In this document: in pieces, positions 49,065 to 59,659 of the stretch
Layout of the letters: every line of letters starts with the position of its first letter
Position numbering within the stretch: the stretch's first letter is position 1
Assembly (NCBI GenBank): GCA_025594325.1
Contig: JANHCV010000004.1
Span: forward strand, 868,001-932,000
DNA: 64,000 nucleotides
From: Blastocladiella emersonii ATCC 22665
Taxonomy: Eukaryota; Blastocladiomycota; Blastocladiomycetes; Blastocladiales; Blastocladiaceae
Reading direction: 5' to 3'
Made by a program: the position numbers and the translations under genes
Notes under the pieces: model-generated
Database searches by the model: none
What the model was told of the DNA's origin: nothing
Seen by the model: the letters and a program-made list of their open reading frames with translations, nothing else

Positions 49065-51872
49065 CACCCCCGCCGCCGCCACCGGCACCAACCGCCATCC
49101 TCGACCGCGGGCGCGCCGTCGTCGCCACCAACGGCGGTCTGACCGGGTTCATCGGCCCCGTCGCCAACGGCGGCGACAAGGACGCGCCGCGCATCGCTGC
49201 CGCGCACAAGCTCGACATCCGCGCGGCCGACGCGTCGGGCACCTCGGCGACGACGGTCGATCCCGTCGCCAAGGTCGTCCTCGACGCGTTCCGCGTGCCG
49301 ACCGGCCCGCCCGCCGACCCGGCGGTCCCAGAATCCGCGCAGCTCGCGGGCCTCGCCGAGCTCGCCGCCGCCGCCACCTCGGACCCGCCCGCCGCGGTGT
49401 GCCGGTACTCGCTGCCGTCGTTCCTGCTGTACGACGCGCGCGGGCTGCAGCTGTTTGACGCCATCACCAAGCTGCCCGACGACGTGTACTACCTGACGGG
49501 GTGCGAGGCGTCGATTCTGGGCGACGAGGGCGGGGCTGCAGCGCAGATCGCGCGCGACGTGCCCGAGGGCGCCGTGGTGCTCGAGCTCGGGTGCGGGTCG
49601 ATGCGCAAGACGCGGCTGCTGCTCGAGGCCATGGAGCTGAGCGCGCGCGACCGCGGGTTCACTCGCCCGATCCACTTCTACGCCCTCGACCTCGACCGTG
49701 GCGAGCTCGAGAAGTCGCTCGCGGCGCTGGCGGCGAGTCCGCCGGCCAACTGTACGTTTCCTCCTTTCTGACTCTCTCACCTCTCCTCGACGGGAACTCA
49801 CTCACTGACGCCGCCCCTTCCTCGAGTGTAGCCAAGCGCTGGTCGCACATCTCCTTCCACGGTCTGGTCGGGACCTACGAGCAGGGCCTGTCGGCGCTCC
49901 GCACGACGCTGTCCAGCGCGCCGCAGCGGGTCGTGCTGTGGCTCGGGTCATCGATCGGCAATCTGACGCGCGCCGCGGCCGTGACCTTCCTGTCGTCGAT
50001 CCGCGCCCACACGCAGCCGCACGACCGGCTCGTCCTCGGCGCCGACCACCGCAACCCGCGCGCCCTCGTCGAGCGCGCCTACAACGACCCGTACGGCGTC
50101 ACGCGCGAGTTCACGCTCAACCTCATCGACCACATCAACGCGCACCTCGCGGGGGACGCGCCGCTCCCCCCGCGCGCCTTCGAGTTCGCACCCGTCTACA
50201 ACACGCGCGCGGGGCGGCACGAGGTGTACCTGCGCGTGCTCGAGCCCGTCGACGCGGTCCTGGCGCCGGCGGACCCGCAGCTCGCGGCGGCGCTCGACCC
50301 CGTCCGCGTCCGGCTCGCGCGCGGCGAGCTCGTGCACGTCGAGTACTCGTACAAGTACAACGACGCGGACCTCGCGGCCCTCCTCGCGCGCAGCCAGTGG
50401 GCCGTCGACGCGGCCTGGGAGGATAAGGGCGCGCGGTACGGCTTGCACCTGCTATCGCCCGCCGCCATCGCCCTGTCGCACCCGTCGCCCGCGCCCTCGT
50501 CGATCCCGAGCCTCGCCGCGTGGGATGAAGTGTGGCGCGCCTTCGACTTCGTTACGCTCCGCATACTCCGCCGCGCGGCGCTCGCGGTCCGCGCCATCGA
50601 CGTGCGCCACCCGTTCGTCTTCTACGTCGGCCACCTGCCGTGCTTCGCGGACGTGCAGCTCGCGCGCGCGCTCGGCGAGCCGGCCACGGGGCCCGAGGCG
50701 TTCCCGCGCATCTTCGAGCGCGGGATCGACCCCGACCTCGACGACCCGACCGTGTGCCACCCGCACAGCGAGGTGCCCGAGACGTGGCCCGCCGTCGACG
50801 AGGTGGTCAAGTATCGCGACATGGTGCGCGAGCGCGTGCGGCGCGTCACGGTCGCGGGGGAGGTGGCGAGCGAGGTCGCGCATGCGCTCAACATGGCGTT
50901 CGGTACGCCCTCTCACTGTCTCACATCCCGTGTTTCGAACCGACACTCACTCACGCGCGGTGTGTAGAGCACGACGCGATGCACCTCGAGACGATCCTGT
51001 ACATGGTCCTCCAACTCGACCCGTCGCTCGTCGACGCCACCACCCTCCCGCCGTGTCTGCGCGCGTACCCGGCCGACTACCCGCCGCTCCCGCCCGCGGC
51101 CTCGCTCATGGTCCCGCGCGGCACCGTGGTCCTCGGCCGCAGCCCCGACGACGGCGTCTTCGGCTGGGATAACGAGTTCCCCGCCTCGGCCCCGCTCCCC
51201 GTCGGCGCGCTCGCCGTGCAGTCGCGCCCGGTCTCGGTCGGTGAGTACGCCGCGTTCCTGCGCGAGTCGGGCCGGCGCGACCTCGTGCCATCGTCGTGGA
51301 AGGCCGAGGGCGAGGAGTGGCACGTGCGGTCGCTCGCCCACGCCGGCGGGTGGCTCAGCATCGCGCGCAACGAGCAGCGCGTCCGCGACCACGCGGTGTC
51401 GGGCATCTCGCGGCTCGCGGCCGACGCGTACGCGGCGTGGTGGAACCGCCGGTTCGGCAGCCCGCCGGATACCTGGCGCGTGCCGACCGAGCCCGAGTGG
51501 GTGTACGCGCGCGACTTGCTCGCGCCCGGCGGGGAGCAGCCCGTGTGCGCGGGCATGGCCGCCGGAGGGGTGTGGGGCACGGCGCCGATGCCGGTCACGT
51601 CGGGCGGCGACGCCGAGTGGACCGCGGGCGGCGTGTGGGAGTGGACGGCGACACCGTTTGCGCCGCACGGCGACCGCGACGCGTGGCGGGCCGACCCGGC
51701 GTACCCGGGGTACTCGGCCGACTTTTTCGATGACGGGAAGCACGGCGTCGTGCTCGGCGCGAGCTGGGCCACGCACCCGCGGCTCGCGACACGCCGCTCG
51801 TTCCGCAACTGGTTCCAGGCCGGGTACATGTACGCGGCGGTCGGCGTGCGGCTCGTCAAGTCGGTCGAGTGA
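49061..51872 (+). CDS. EGT1: EGT1, ergothioneine synthase (methyltransferase-sulfoxide synthase fusion)
   Basis: Three exons (49061-49751, 49832-50902, 50968-51872) give 888 residues. The EgtD-like histidine trimethyltransferase part has the SAM loop VVLELGCGS (173-180), GLVGTYEQGLSAL and LWLGSSIGNLTR. The EgtB-like part follows: a DinB-type helical domain with GHLPCFADV, and the iron-ligand motif EHDAMHLET, assembled across intron 2. The C terminus is the FGE-sulfatase domain (VSVGEYAAFLRESG, RVPTEPEWVYARD, GGVWEWTATPF, RRSFRNWFQAGYMYAAVGVR). The enzyme makes hercynine from histidine and couples it with cysteine and oxygen. Fused Egt1 is the normal fungal arrangement. Introns are GTACGY...GTGTAG. 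The TATA box and the short upstream ORF suggest regulated expression. Confidence 0.96.
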
Positions 51873-51918
51873 TTCGGTTGTGCAGTTTGGTTGTGTATTA
51901 GTCTGTGTTGTGTGGGTC

Positions 51919-52638
51919 CTACCACGAGTCGTCCATGTCCATATCCATATCTACATCACCCTCCTCATCCTCCTCACTGCTCGAGTCGTCCGCCGGCACC
52001 GGCAGCCCGCGCTGGACACACCGCGCGCGGTGCAGGTCGCGCAGCATCGAGTTCCCCGGCGCGTACGCCTGGTGCGCCGCGCGCGCCGCCGCGTCCTGCG
52101 CGAGGGCTCGACGGCGAAGCGCGTCGTGCCGCGCCGCCTGCAGCTCGGCGTTGCACACCGCGTACGGATCCGCCGGGGGTATCGGGAACGGGAACGGCGG
52201 GGGCGCGGGCGGCAGCGGCGGCACGCTCCACGACTGGAAGTCGAACGGCGACGGAGCCGGATGCTGGTGCTGGAACCGCGCGCGCTTGGACGAGGCGAGT
52301 GGGGGTATCGAGTCGGGGATGGGTTCGTCGTCATCGTCGGTGCGGAACCGCTTGAGCCGCGACGACGGCGGGTCGGCAGCGGGCGCGGTCGCAGCGGCGG
52401 GAGCGGGCTGCGCCCACAACAGCCGTGGCGAGGACGGCGACGCGGGCTGGTACGCGGCGGGCGCCTGGTTTGCCCACCCGGGATGTTGCTGGTGCTGCTG
52501 GTGATATCCGGTCGGCTCGGGTGCAAGGGGCAGGTGCTCGGGCGCCGGCGAGAGCGGCCATGGCGGGCGCTGCTCCTGGTGCTGCTGTTGCGGCGCCGCC
52601 TCGCCGCGCCCGCCTAGCGGGTGGTGGTGGTGCTGCAT
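51919..52638 (-). CDS. Small uncharacterised protein with acidic C terminus
   Basis: Single exon, 239 residues from MQHHHHPLGGRG; an in-frame ATG at 52653 adds five residues. Gln/His/Pro-rich N-terminal half, then a basic motif SSRLKRFRTDDDDEPIPDSI and SKRARFQHQH, which look like nuclear localisation signals. A helical part follows (YAVCNAELQAARHDALRRRA, AAARAAHQAYAP), ending DSSSEEDEEGDVDMDMDMDD. Likely nuclear; function unknown. Its stop is 46 bases from that of EGT1, so the two genes are convergent. Confidence 0.6.
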   Translation of the reverse strand: MQHHHHPLGGRGEAAPQQQHQEQRPPWPLSPAPEHLPLAPEPTGYHQQHQQHPGWANQAPAAYQPASPSSPRLLWAQPAPAAATAPAADPPSSRLKRFRTDDDDEPIPDSIPPLASSKRARFQHQHPAPSPFDFQSWSVPPLPPAPPPFPFPIPPADPYAVCNAELQAARHDALRRRALAQDAAARAAHQAYAPGNSMLRDLHRARCVQRGLPVPADDSSSEEDEEGDVDMDMDMDDSW

Positions 52639-52954
52639 CGTGGTTCGCTTCATGGCAGAGTGCACGCAGTCGCCGCGCTCATCTGGCCTCGATTCATGGG
52701 GGTCGTTGCAGTGAGGTGGCGAGGGCGCTTGGGAAGACCGAGGAGTCACAGCGACCGTGACGTCAGAAAGGGAAGGGCAGGGACCCGCACACGTGCCGAT
52801 GAGCTTCACGTCCCTGTGCGGTGCGAACCCCTGACGTCGAGAGACCGTCGACTGAGTGCAAAAATGCAATGCAATTCAATTCATAGCGGTCCTTGACGAA
52901 CGAGAGGGGTGTGGTTTCAAGCTCCGTGATGCCGCCGCCCGGTTCCGCCCAACG

Positions 52955-53700
52955 CGCAGTTCGACGGCTTCGCTTCCGACCTGTCCTTCCTCGCTGTGCG
53001 TCCCGACGCGCCGCCCATCGTCTTCGCGCCCGCGTCGCCCGGCTCGCTCAACCGCACCATGGCGCTCCTCGCCGAGCACTCGGAGCTTGACGCGTCGCAG
53101 GCCACCGCGCTCCTCCAGGCGCTGTCGGACGGACGCGTGATGCATCCAGGGGGCGCCGGGGCTGGTAAATAAGAGCCGTGTCGGCATCAGAATCGCGTGC
53201 GCCATCATTGGAGCGATCGAGCACAACGCGGACTTCTCAATTCTCGTCATGTGCCATACACACCATGCGCTCGACGAGTTCCTTCTCGGACTCGTCAACG
53301 CTGGGTTTGAGAACCTGGTCCGTGTCGGCAGCGGCGTCAGCGACGAGCTCAATGCGCTCCGCCCGTGGCAGTCAGGAGCGCCGCATTGTCGCTGATCACC
53401 TTCGAGTCACCGATCCCGACTATTTCAACACGGACGACGTTGAACGGGTGAGAACGTCGTGCGATGACGTGCTGAGCAAGCTCAAGCAGCTGGAACAGAC
53501 CCGCACGATCAAGTCGGCACATAGCGCTCTCGACATTGGCATGACCACGACAAGCGCTGTTGCTCGCCCGCACCTGCTGCACGGCCTGTCGCCAGAGTAC
53601 TTCCTCTGCGAGCGCCATCGAGGTCGCGCACTATGTCGATTTGAGCTCGCCCGCCTCGCCCTCGGCGCGGGCGACGTTGCTCCCGTTCCACCTGAAGCGT
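52955..53700 (+). pseudogene. Remnant of a ZNFX1/Hrr1-like superfamily 1 RNA helicase
   Basis: One frame reads LLAEHSELDASQATALLQAL then SDGRVMHPGGAGAGK-stop, where the family has a conserved Q motif and Walker A loop. After a shift of about 4 bases a second frame continues SRVGIRIACAIIGAIEHNAD, then FSILVMCHTHHALDEFLLGL and ENLVRVGSG, the typical motif Ia region of NFX1-type helicases. A third frame continues HLRVTDPDYFNTDDVERV. Motifs II-VI are absent. The Walker A sequence is degenerate, and no intron explains both shifts. A truncated, decayed gene next to the repeat at 54 kb. Confidence 0.7.
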
Positions 53701-53964
53701 GATTATAAAAAACGCTCTAGGTTCCTCAATGTCTTCAACGTGCCGTGTTCAAAGCTTTCCTAAACTTCGTTGCTGCGATTGCTCCCGAGCTCAAGTCGAC
53801 GCTCAGTGTCAAGCGGAGAGGTGAAGCAACGCTCAGCGACTGGGACACGGGTACGGCCGTGAAGAGGACACGGGTGCTCAAGCGCGTCGTTCACGCGCAC
53901 GTGAGTGGCGACTCGAACGCGAACCTCACGACTCTCGAGAAGCAGGGCCGGGTCGACCAAGTCC

Positions 53965-54715
53965 AGACGAGAAACACTCGCGAAATAAACTAGCAACACA
54001 TCCGATCGAGTCTATCGGCGGTTATTCCCACATAACCCGAGGGTGTTTTTCCCGACGGGCCCAAAGTTTAACGCAGTACCTCCATCACGGCGGGCGAACT
54101 TCCGATGTCCATCTGTCCTTTGTTGTCTTAACAGCACTGATCGTCTTTTTTTGGGCTTTTGATTTAGTTTGCGATCTGCGTTTTTTAAGCCTCTTTTGAA
54201 TGTGTAGTCCGTGGCAGCAGTCGGCCTCTTTTTTTTTTTAAATGGATATCTCCTTTTTTGGGGGTGCGTGACCATCCTTGCCCGGCCTTGGCCCGTTTAC
54301 GGCGAGCGCGCCTCCGTTTAGGTAACGTATGACGTGCCCTTTTAACACAAGGTGGTTCAGTGATCGAGCTAGGTCACGCGGGAATGCAACGACAGACGAC
54401 AGTTCGCACTCTTCCAAGAGCGGGGGATGGCCAGGAACCGGTCCGCCTTTTGAGGGCCGCGCTCCGCGCGCCGCGCTCGCGTTCCGTTGCACCGAGTGTT
54501 GACTCGGGTCACGGGATACAACCCGCCCAGCAACGGGTCACTCGGACGGGCGCGTTTAATACCCGAGCGGTGTGGGAGATGATTTGCGAGCGCGAAGCCG
54601 GCGGGTGGAACGCGTCTCGCACCGGAGTGGAGACAAAAACGTGATTTCGCGACGCGTCCACGGTGACCACCCGTGTCATGACATGACTCTCATTCTCTCG
54701 ACCCGCTATTCGTGT
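53965..54715 (-). repeat. Dispersed repeat, copy B (inverted relative to copy A)
   Basis: The reverse complement matches 10283-10975. Conserved arms are 54715 to about 54440 and about 54010-53965. The interior includes runs of T on this strand (54224-54239 and 54245-54260). In the first arm, copy A and copy B differ by a single T in a T run and by scattered substitutions, so any reading frame there is not conserved. Confidence 0.75.
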
Positions 54716-55069
54716 TTGTTTTCCTCGTTGTTCACTCGTGCTTGATCGGGACAACCTGCATTGGTGTTTGGAGCAGACCTTCTGCCGGATCTGCCGTTTA
54801 CGAGTAAATCGTGACGGAACTTTGACGGGTCACGGTGGAGCGGTGGGATGAGCAAGTTTTTCCCGCCTTCTGCGGACCCTAAACTCACCGATGAGCAAGA
54901 AACACTTTTCCACACCTTGTGGTTCCATCGAGGCACCGACGAGCCGCCCTTGACTCGGAGCCTTCCGCGGACAGCGGACAGCGTGGCACTCATAGTCCAG
55001 ACGCGCGAAAGACTGCTACACCCAACTCTGTTGTATATTCATAAACACTCCTCGCCGATCCCCACTCGC
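54716..55069. other. Intergenic, no supported gene
   Basis: About 350 bases between repeat copy B and the decayed ORF. A plus-strand frame (FFPPSADPKLTDEQETLFHT) looks protein-like for about 40 residues but has no start, domain or continuation that I can support. Confidence 0.4.
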
Positions 55070-55620
55070 TCACGACTGCGCGCCCTGGTTGATCGTGTAC
55101 TTTGGCGGGCGGTACAGCCGGGGCAGGATATTCCACTGGATCGCGTTGAACGCGTACGTCGGCTTGCCGATATTGCGCTCGACGTTGCGGGTCCCGCACG
55201 CGCGCATCGCCGTGAGCATGCCCTCAAAGTCGCCGGGCGACATGAGGTGCGCCGCCTGCAGGATGAAGCACTGCTCGAGCGTGACGGACATGGACGTGCG
55301 GTCCTTGGCCGACTTGCACGACGCGGTTCACGCCGTCGTGGACGGAAAGCACCCGAACGGCGGCTGCACTTCGACGTTCTCGGCCATGAGCCCAGCTCGC
55401 GCGTGATATGCGCGGCCATGACGAGAATGTCCGTGTTCGGGCGCCTGCTGCCGCCGCTGACGGCGCCTCGTACGCGGCGCACGCCCGACACGGCGACGTT
55501 GGTCCCAACGCTGAGCGCACTGCCGCCGCTGAGCGAGGCCTCGTCGAAGACCGTCGACATAACGCCCGCGAGCTTGATCTCGGACCCGCCCAGGGACTCT
55601 TCAAAGCGGTTTGCGGGCAT
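55070..55620 (-). pseudogene. Broken or unresolved gene
   Basis: The first block starts MPANRFEESLGGSEIKLAGV and continues MSTVFDEASLSGGSALSVGT to TDILVMAAHITRELG. The last block reads MSVTLEQCFILQAAHLMSPG, CGTRNVERNIGKPTYAFNAI and QWNILPRLYRPPKYTINQ to a stop at 55070. Both look like genuine protein, but the 90 bases between them stay open only in other frames, and I found no splice pair that joins them. Family not recognised. It could be a live gene with an exon I missed. Confidence 0.4.
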
Positions 55621-56087
55621 CTTGACGTATTCTCGAAGTCGGAGCGAGCCGCGAGCGCCTAGACGACGTCGGCGCTGAGCGATCCGACGGGTGTCGCGGT
55701 ACGCGGCGACGAACCGCTACAGCATGTCAGCTCTCGGGCAGTTACGTGCGTATTGTCGAGTGTGCAACCTATTCGAGCCTCTGCAGGTCCTTGCATGACC
55801 GCAGCGAGTGCCGCGTGACCAAAACTCTGATCTCGGCGACGCGCAGCGCCACACCCTTCCTTGCTCGGCTTCTCCCTGCACCGCATCTCTTCAACACCGC
55901 ACGCGCATCGGTCCCCCCCACCGTTCACTCAACGCCACCATCGGAGTGCGGTAGTGCGGGGTCATACTGTGCATCCGCACCGCGTCGAGGACAGTACGCC
56001 TCGAGGTCGGCGTATAAAGCTCGTCGCGCTCCCCTCGCTCGATGCTTCGATACCCAAGGATCCTCCCGCATCATATCAAGCAGAAAA
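55621..56087. other. Promoter region of the caspase-like gene
   Basis: About 470 bases with a TATA box at 56013-56019. Frames here lack domains. Confidence 0.5.
56013..56019 (+). promoter_or_regulatory. TATA box (TATAAAG)
   Basis: GGCGTATAAAGCTCG lies 75 bases before the ATG at 56088; the flanks match those of the EGT1 box. Confidence 0.6.
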
Positions 56088-57386
56088 ATGGTCAATTCCG
56101 CTCTGTGTTTCGGCCTCAATTACCCGGGCACCGAGGACGCGCTCCAGGGCTGCGACCTGGACGCCGGGACCATGACGGGTGTCGCCGCAAACATGGGCAT
56201 CGAGAACGTCCAGACGGTCACCGACGATGCCGGTCCGGTGACGCGCGAGCAGATTCTCGAGGGTCTTCGCGAGATGGTCGCTCAGGTGCGTTGGATCGAA
56301 GACCTGATCGCTCGTGGCCACGCTCACACGGCTCGCACCAAACCTGTATAGGCCCAGCCCGGCGACTCGCTCCTCTTCTCGTTCGCGGGCCACGGCGGCC
56401 AGACGGCCGATCTGAACGGCGACGAGCAGGACGGGCAGGACGAGGTGATTTGGGCCAGCGACGGCCCGGTCACGGACGACGAGATCCGCGCGATCCTGGC
56501 CGAGCTGCCCGAGGGCGCCAACATGACGATGGTGTACGATAGTTGCGCGTCGGGGACGATCGCGGACCTCGACCTTAGTGACACGGACATTCCCGGCAAC
56601 GTCGTGGTCATGTCGGCGACCGCGCCGAACCAGGAGTCGCTGGGCGGTGCCGACGGCGGCCGGTTCACCAACGCGCTCGCCGACGTGATTGCCAACAACC
56701 CGGGTGTCTCGTGGGCCGACGCCGCCGTGCTCGTCGACCAGGCCGACGGGAACCACGGCCAGTCCGCCAACGTGTCGGCCAACCGCCCAGAGCTCCTGTA
56801 CGAGCCCGCGTTTGGTCCCGTCGGCGAGATGTCGCGCGATATGCCCACGGACGCGGCCGCGATCGGGTCGGCGCTCGCGACCGAGGACCGCGACGGCGAC
56901 GGGTACGCGGAGCGCAGCGTCGAGACGTTCGAGGACGGGACCGTGGTCGAGCGCATCGACCTTGACGGCGACGGGATCACGGACGTGACGGCCGTGCACC
57001 TGTCGGACGGCACCACGTACATTGAGCACGACGCCAACGGTGACGGCGTCGCCGACACGATCGCGACGTTTGCGGCCGACGGCACCGTGACGTACGTGGC
57101 GACCGACGCGCCGGCGTACTCGGGCGGCGCCGAGGGCGCCGACGGGTACATGGAGACGCGCCTCGAGACCCACCTCGACGGGACGCAGGTCATTAGCGTC
57201 GACTACGACGGTGATTTGGTTCTCGACACGGTCGCCGACGCCAACAACGACGGTCTGATCGACGGCGCCATGGACGTGAACCTCGACGGCACCTCGGACC
57301 TCACGTACGCCCAGGATCTCGCGGCCGACGTGTCCGAGCTTGCTGCGATCGCCGACATTGACATTGGCGGCGACATATGCTGCTAA
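56088..57386 (+). CDS. Caspase-like (C14) protease with calcium-loop repeats
   Basis: Two exons (56088-56285, 56352-57386) give 410 residues; the intron is GTGCGT...TATAG. Residues 1-220 are a metacaspase-type C14 domain. It begins SALCFGLNYPGTEDALQGCD and has the catalytic His80 in LLFSFAGHGGQ, a following acidic stretch (DLNGDEQDGQDEVIWASDG), and Cys131 in MVYDSCASGT. From about residue 250 come repeated Dx[DN]xDG-type loops: DRDGDGYAE, DLDGDGITD, DANGDGVAD, DYDGDLVLD, DANNDGLID and DVNLDGTSD. These resemble dockerin or thrombospondin-3 calcium loops. The C terminus is IGGDICC. No signal peptide. The protein is very acidic. Calcium-controlled activation is inference. The N-terminal Gln/Pro-rich prodomain common in fungal metacaspases is absent. 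Confidence 0.88.
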
Positions 57387-57571
57387 GCGGTTGTTGCGTG
57401 GGACGCGGTTTGTTCCTTGTTCGATACAAGGTCTTTTCTTTTACAATCTCGTCACACCCTCGTCTTCGATTTCTTGTTCACCTGCAGCAGCCTCACGACA
57501 AATTGACGCGTCTTTGAATCAAACTTTCGCAATGTATTCAGGTCAAATCACGCCACCTCCACCTCGACCGG
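57387..57571. other. Convergent 3' intergenic space
   Basis: 185 bases separating the stops of the caspase-like gene and the 57.6-58.9 kb gene. Pyrimidine/AT-rich stretches suit polyadenylation regions of both; no defined signal. Confidence 0.4.
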
Positions 57572-58913
57572 CTACCACTCGTCGGGGATCTCGTGGAAGA
57601 TGGGCACCTTGCTCTCGAACCGCGACGCGAGGTCTACGCGATTCCGCCATGTCAGTCACCACGCTCGACCTCCTCGCTGCACGCGAAAATCGTACCGAGA
57701 TACCGCCGGGGCTGATCCATGGCGAGCCCCGCAGCCGCCGGGTCGCTGGCCTCGATGAGCGCGTGGGCGGTGGCGGCGACGAGGTCGGACGCGGTGCACG
57801 ACTTGGCGCCCGCGGCGCCGGGCGTGGTGGTGAGCGAAACTAGGCCGTGCTTGCCCGAGGCGGCGGTCGGGCAGCGAGATGGGTGGCGGGTAGACGACGA
57901 CGACGACGCCGAGCGGGAACTCGGGCGGCGGCCGTGGTGGTGCAGCACCTCGATCTCGCCGGCGTCCGGACACCGCGCGGCGAGCGGGACGGGGTCCACG
58001 AGCGACCCGGGTGCCGCCGCTGCCGCCGCGACGGCGGGCATCCCCGCGCCGGCGTCGCCGTTGACCTGGTGCGGGTTGTATTTATCGACGAGGGCGGCGA
58101 GCGAGACGCACGCGTCATCGACGAGTTCCCAGTCGTCGTCGACGCGGACGTTGAGTCGTGGGGTGGGCGGGGATGCGGCGATGGCACCCGAGTGCTGCTG
58201 GACGACGCCGTAGAGGCGCCACGCGCCCGTCGAGAGGAGGGCGAGGCGGCCGACGTGGAACTCGCCTTCGAGGTAGTCGAGGTCGCGCTCGCTGCGCGAC
58301 TGGAGCCGGCTGACGAGCAGGACGGGCTCGTCGACGTGGATCTGCACCGCCGCGTCGTGGTAGCTGAAGGTCGACAGCCGCGCGAGCCAGCCCTGCACGC
58401 GGAACTTGCGGCCGTCGATGCTACGGTGGCCGGGTGTTAGTGTGAGCCCTGCGTGTGCGAGCAGCGAGGGAAAGGCGAAGCGTACATGAGGCAGCCGACG
58501 GCGTAGACATGAACCGACTTGACGCGCGACAGCGGCACCGACAGCGCGAGCCGCAGCGACGCGTGCGCGCGGTGGTACTCGGCGAGGCGCGGGAACCGCG
58601 GCGGCGTCGCGCTCGGCAGCGTCGTCAGCGACATGCCCGCGTCGCGCATGCCTACGCGCGTGCGCGTGGTACGGTACGTGGCTCGCGTCAGCTTTGCACG
58701 CCGAGCAGCATGAGCGGCGGCGAGGCGGCGAAGCGTACTCGGGTACTCGAGCGGGCGAGCGATCCACGGGTGCGCCATGGCCGTCGCCGTTGCCGGCGGC
58801 GCGTCAGTCGCGGTGGTCGAGGTTGCCGAAGCCGTCGCGGGCGCCGGTCCAGCGGGCGCGGGCGCAGGCGCGGCGAGGTTGGTCGCGGTGGTCGTAGTAG
58901 CGGTCGTTGCCAT
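57572..58913 (-). CDS. Uncharacterised protein, possibly OB-fold
   Basis: Four exons (58913-58739, 58651-58486, 58420-57696, 57633-57572) give 375 residues; all introns start GTACG and end TAG. The last exon is short and reads DLASRFESKVPIFHEIPDEW to a stop, with all phases consistent. The N terminus is Ala/Thr/Pro-rich. The core SRVKSVHVYAVGCLIIDGRK then FRVQGWLARLSTFSYHDAAV reads like the start of an OB-type barrel (VGxxxxIDGRKFRVQGW), followed by VGRLALLSTGAWRLYGVV. A telomere or DNA-binding role such as Stn1 is conceivable but not supported beyond this resemblance. The C-terminal part has a Ser/His/Arg linker and a helical end (SDLVAATAHALIEASDPAAA). Confidence 0.6.
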
Positions 58914-59659
58914 TGCAGTGCGTCGTCGTCGTCGTGCGAGTGGCTCGCTACCGTCAGCAGCGGCAGCGGAGCCGCAACCGCGGACGGGCTATGGCCACAC
59001 TCACCCTGCCCTCACGACGGGCCGCAGCCCCGGTCTCGACGCCATGTCTCGCGGGCATCGCCCACGGCCGGCCGGGTGAGACACGCGGTCAGTCGGCCGG
59101 GGGTCGCGACCGCCGTGTGCATGCAGGTGTTCCGAGACCGCAGGCCGGTCTCGGCGCGAGCATCCGCCGTGCCTCAGACCTGTGGCCGAGCCACGGGTAG
59201 CCGGCCGCAACCGCGTCCCCCGATCCACCGTGCACCTGCGCCGGGTCGCGGGCCGCGGATCGGCCGATCAGGGTTCGCGTGTTGCATCGTGTCTCGTCCG
59301 CCTTCTCCGGATACTCTGCGACCATGCAGAGAGAGGCCGAGACGCGTCGCGAAACGCGTCGGATCACATCACGTGTGGGTAGCCGAGCCGTGATGATGTC
59401 AGAGAGCGGGTCGCTGTGAAAAGCGCGTGCGCGGTGCCGAGGAGCGCCACACCCGGCGGCCGGCTCCGACTCCGACTCCGACTCGCCCCCCTGCCCCCCT
59501 GCCTTTGAATCCCCTCTCTCTCTCTTTGCCCTGTCCGCCACAGGAGACTCGTTGTTGATTCTCTCACCTCTCTCGTACAGCGTTCGCCAACCATCATGAA
59601 TCTCTATGCACGCACTCGCTGAGCCTCCCCGCCAACACCATCGACAGTAGACCGCAACC
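58914..59659. other. Divergent promoter region before PEX11
   Basis: About 750 bases. GAGACGCGTCGCGAAACGCG and TCACGTGTG occur near 59338-59376, resembling other intergenic blocks in the window. CTCTCT runs at 59514-59525. No gene is supported. Confidence 0.5.
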
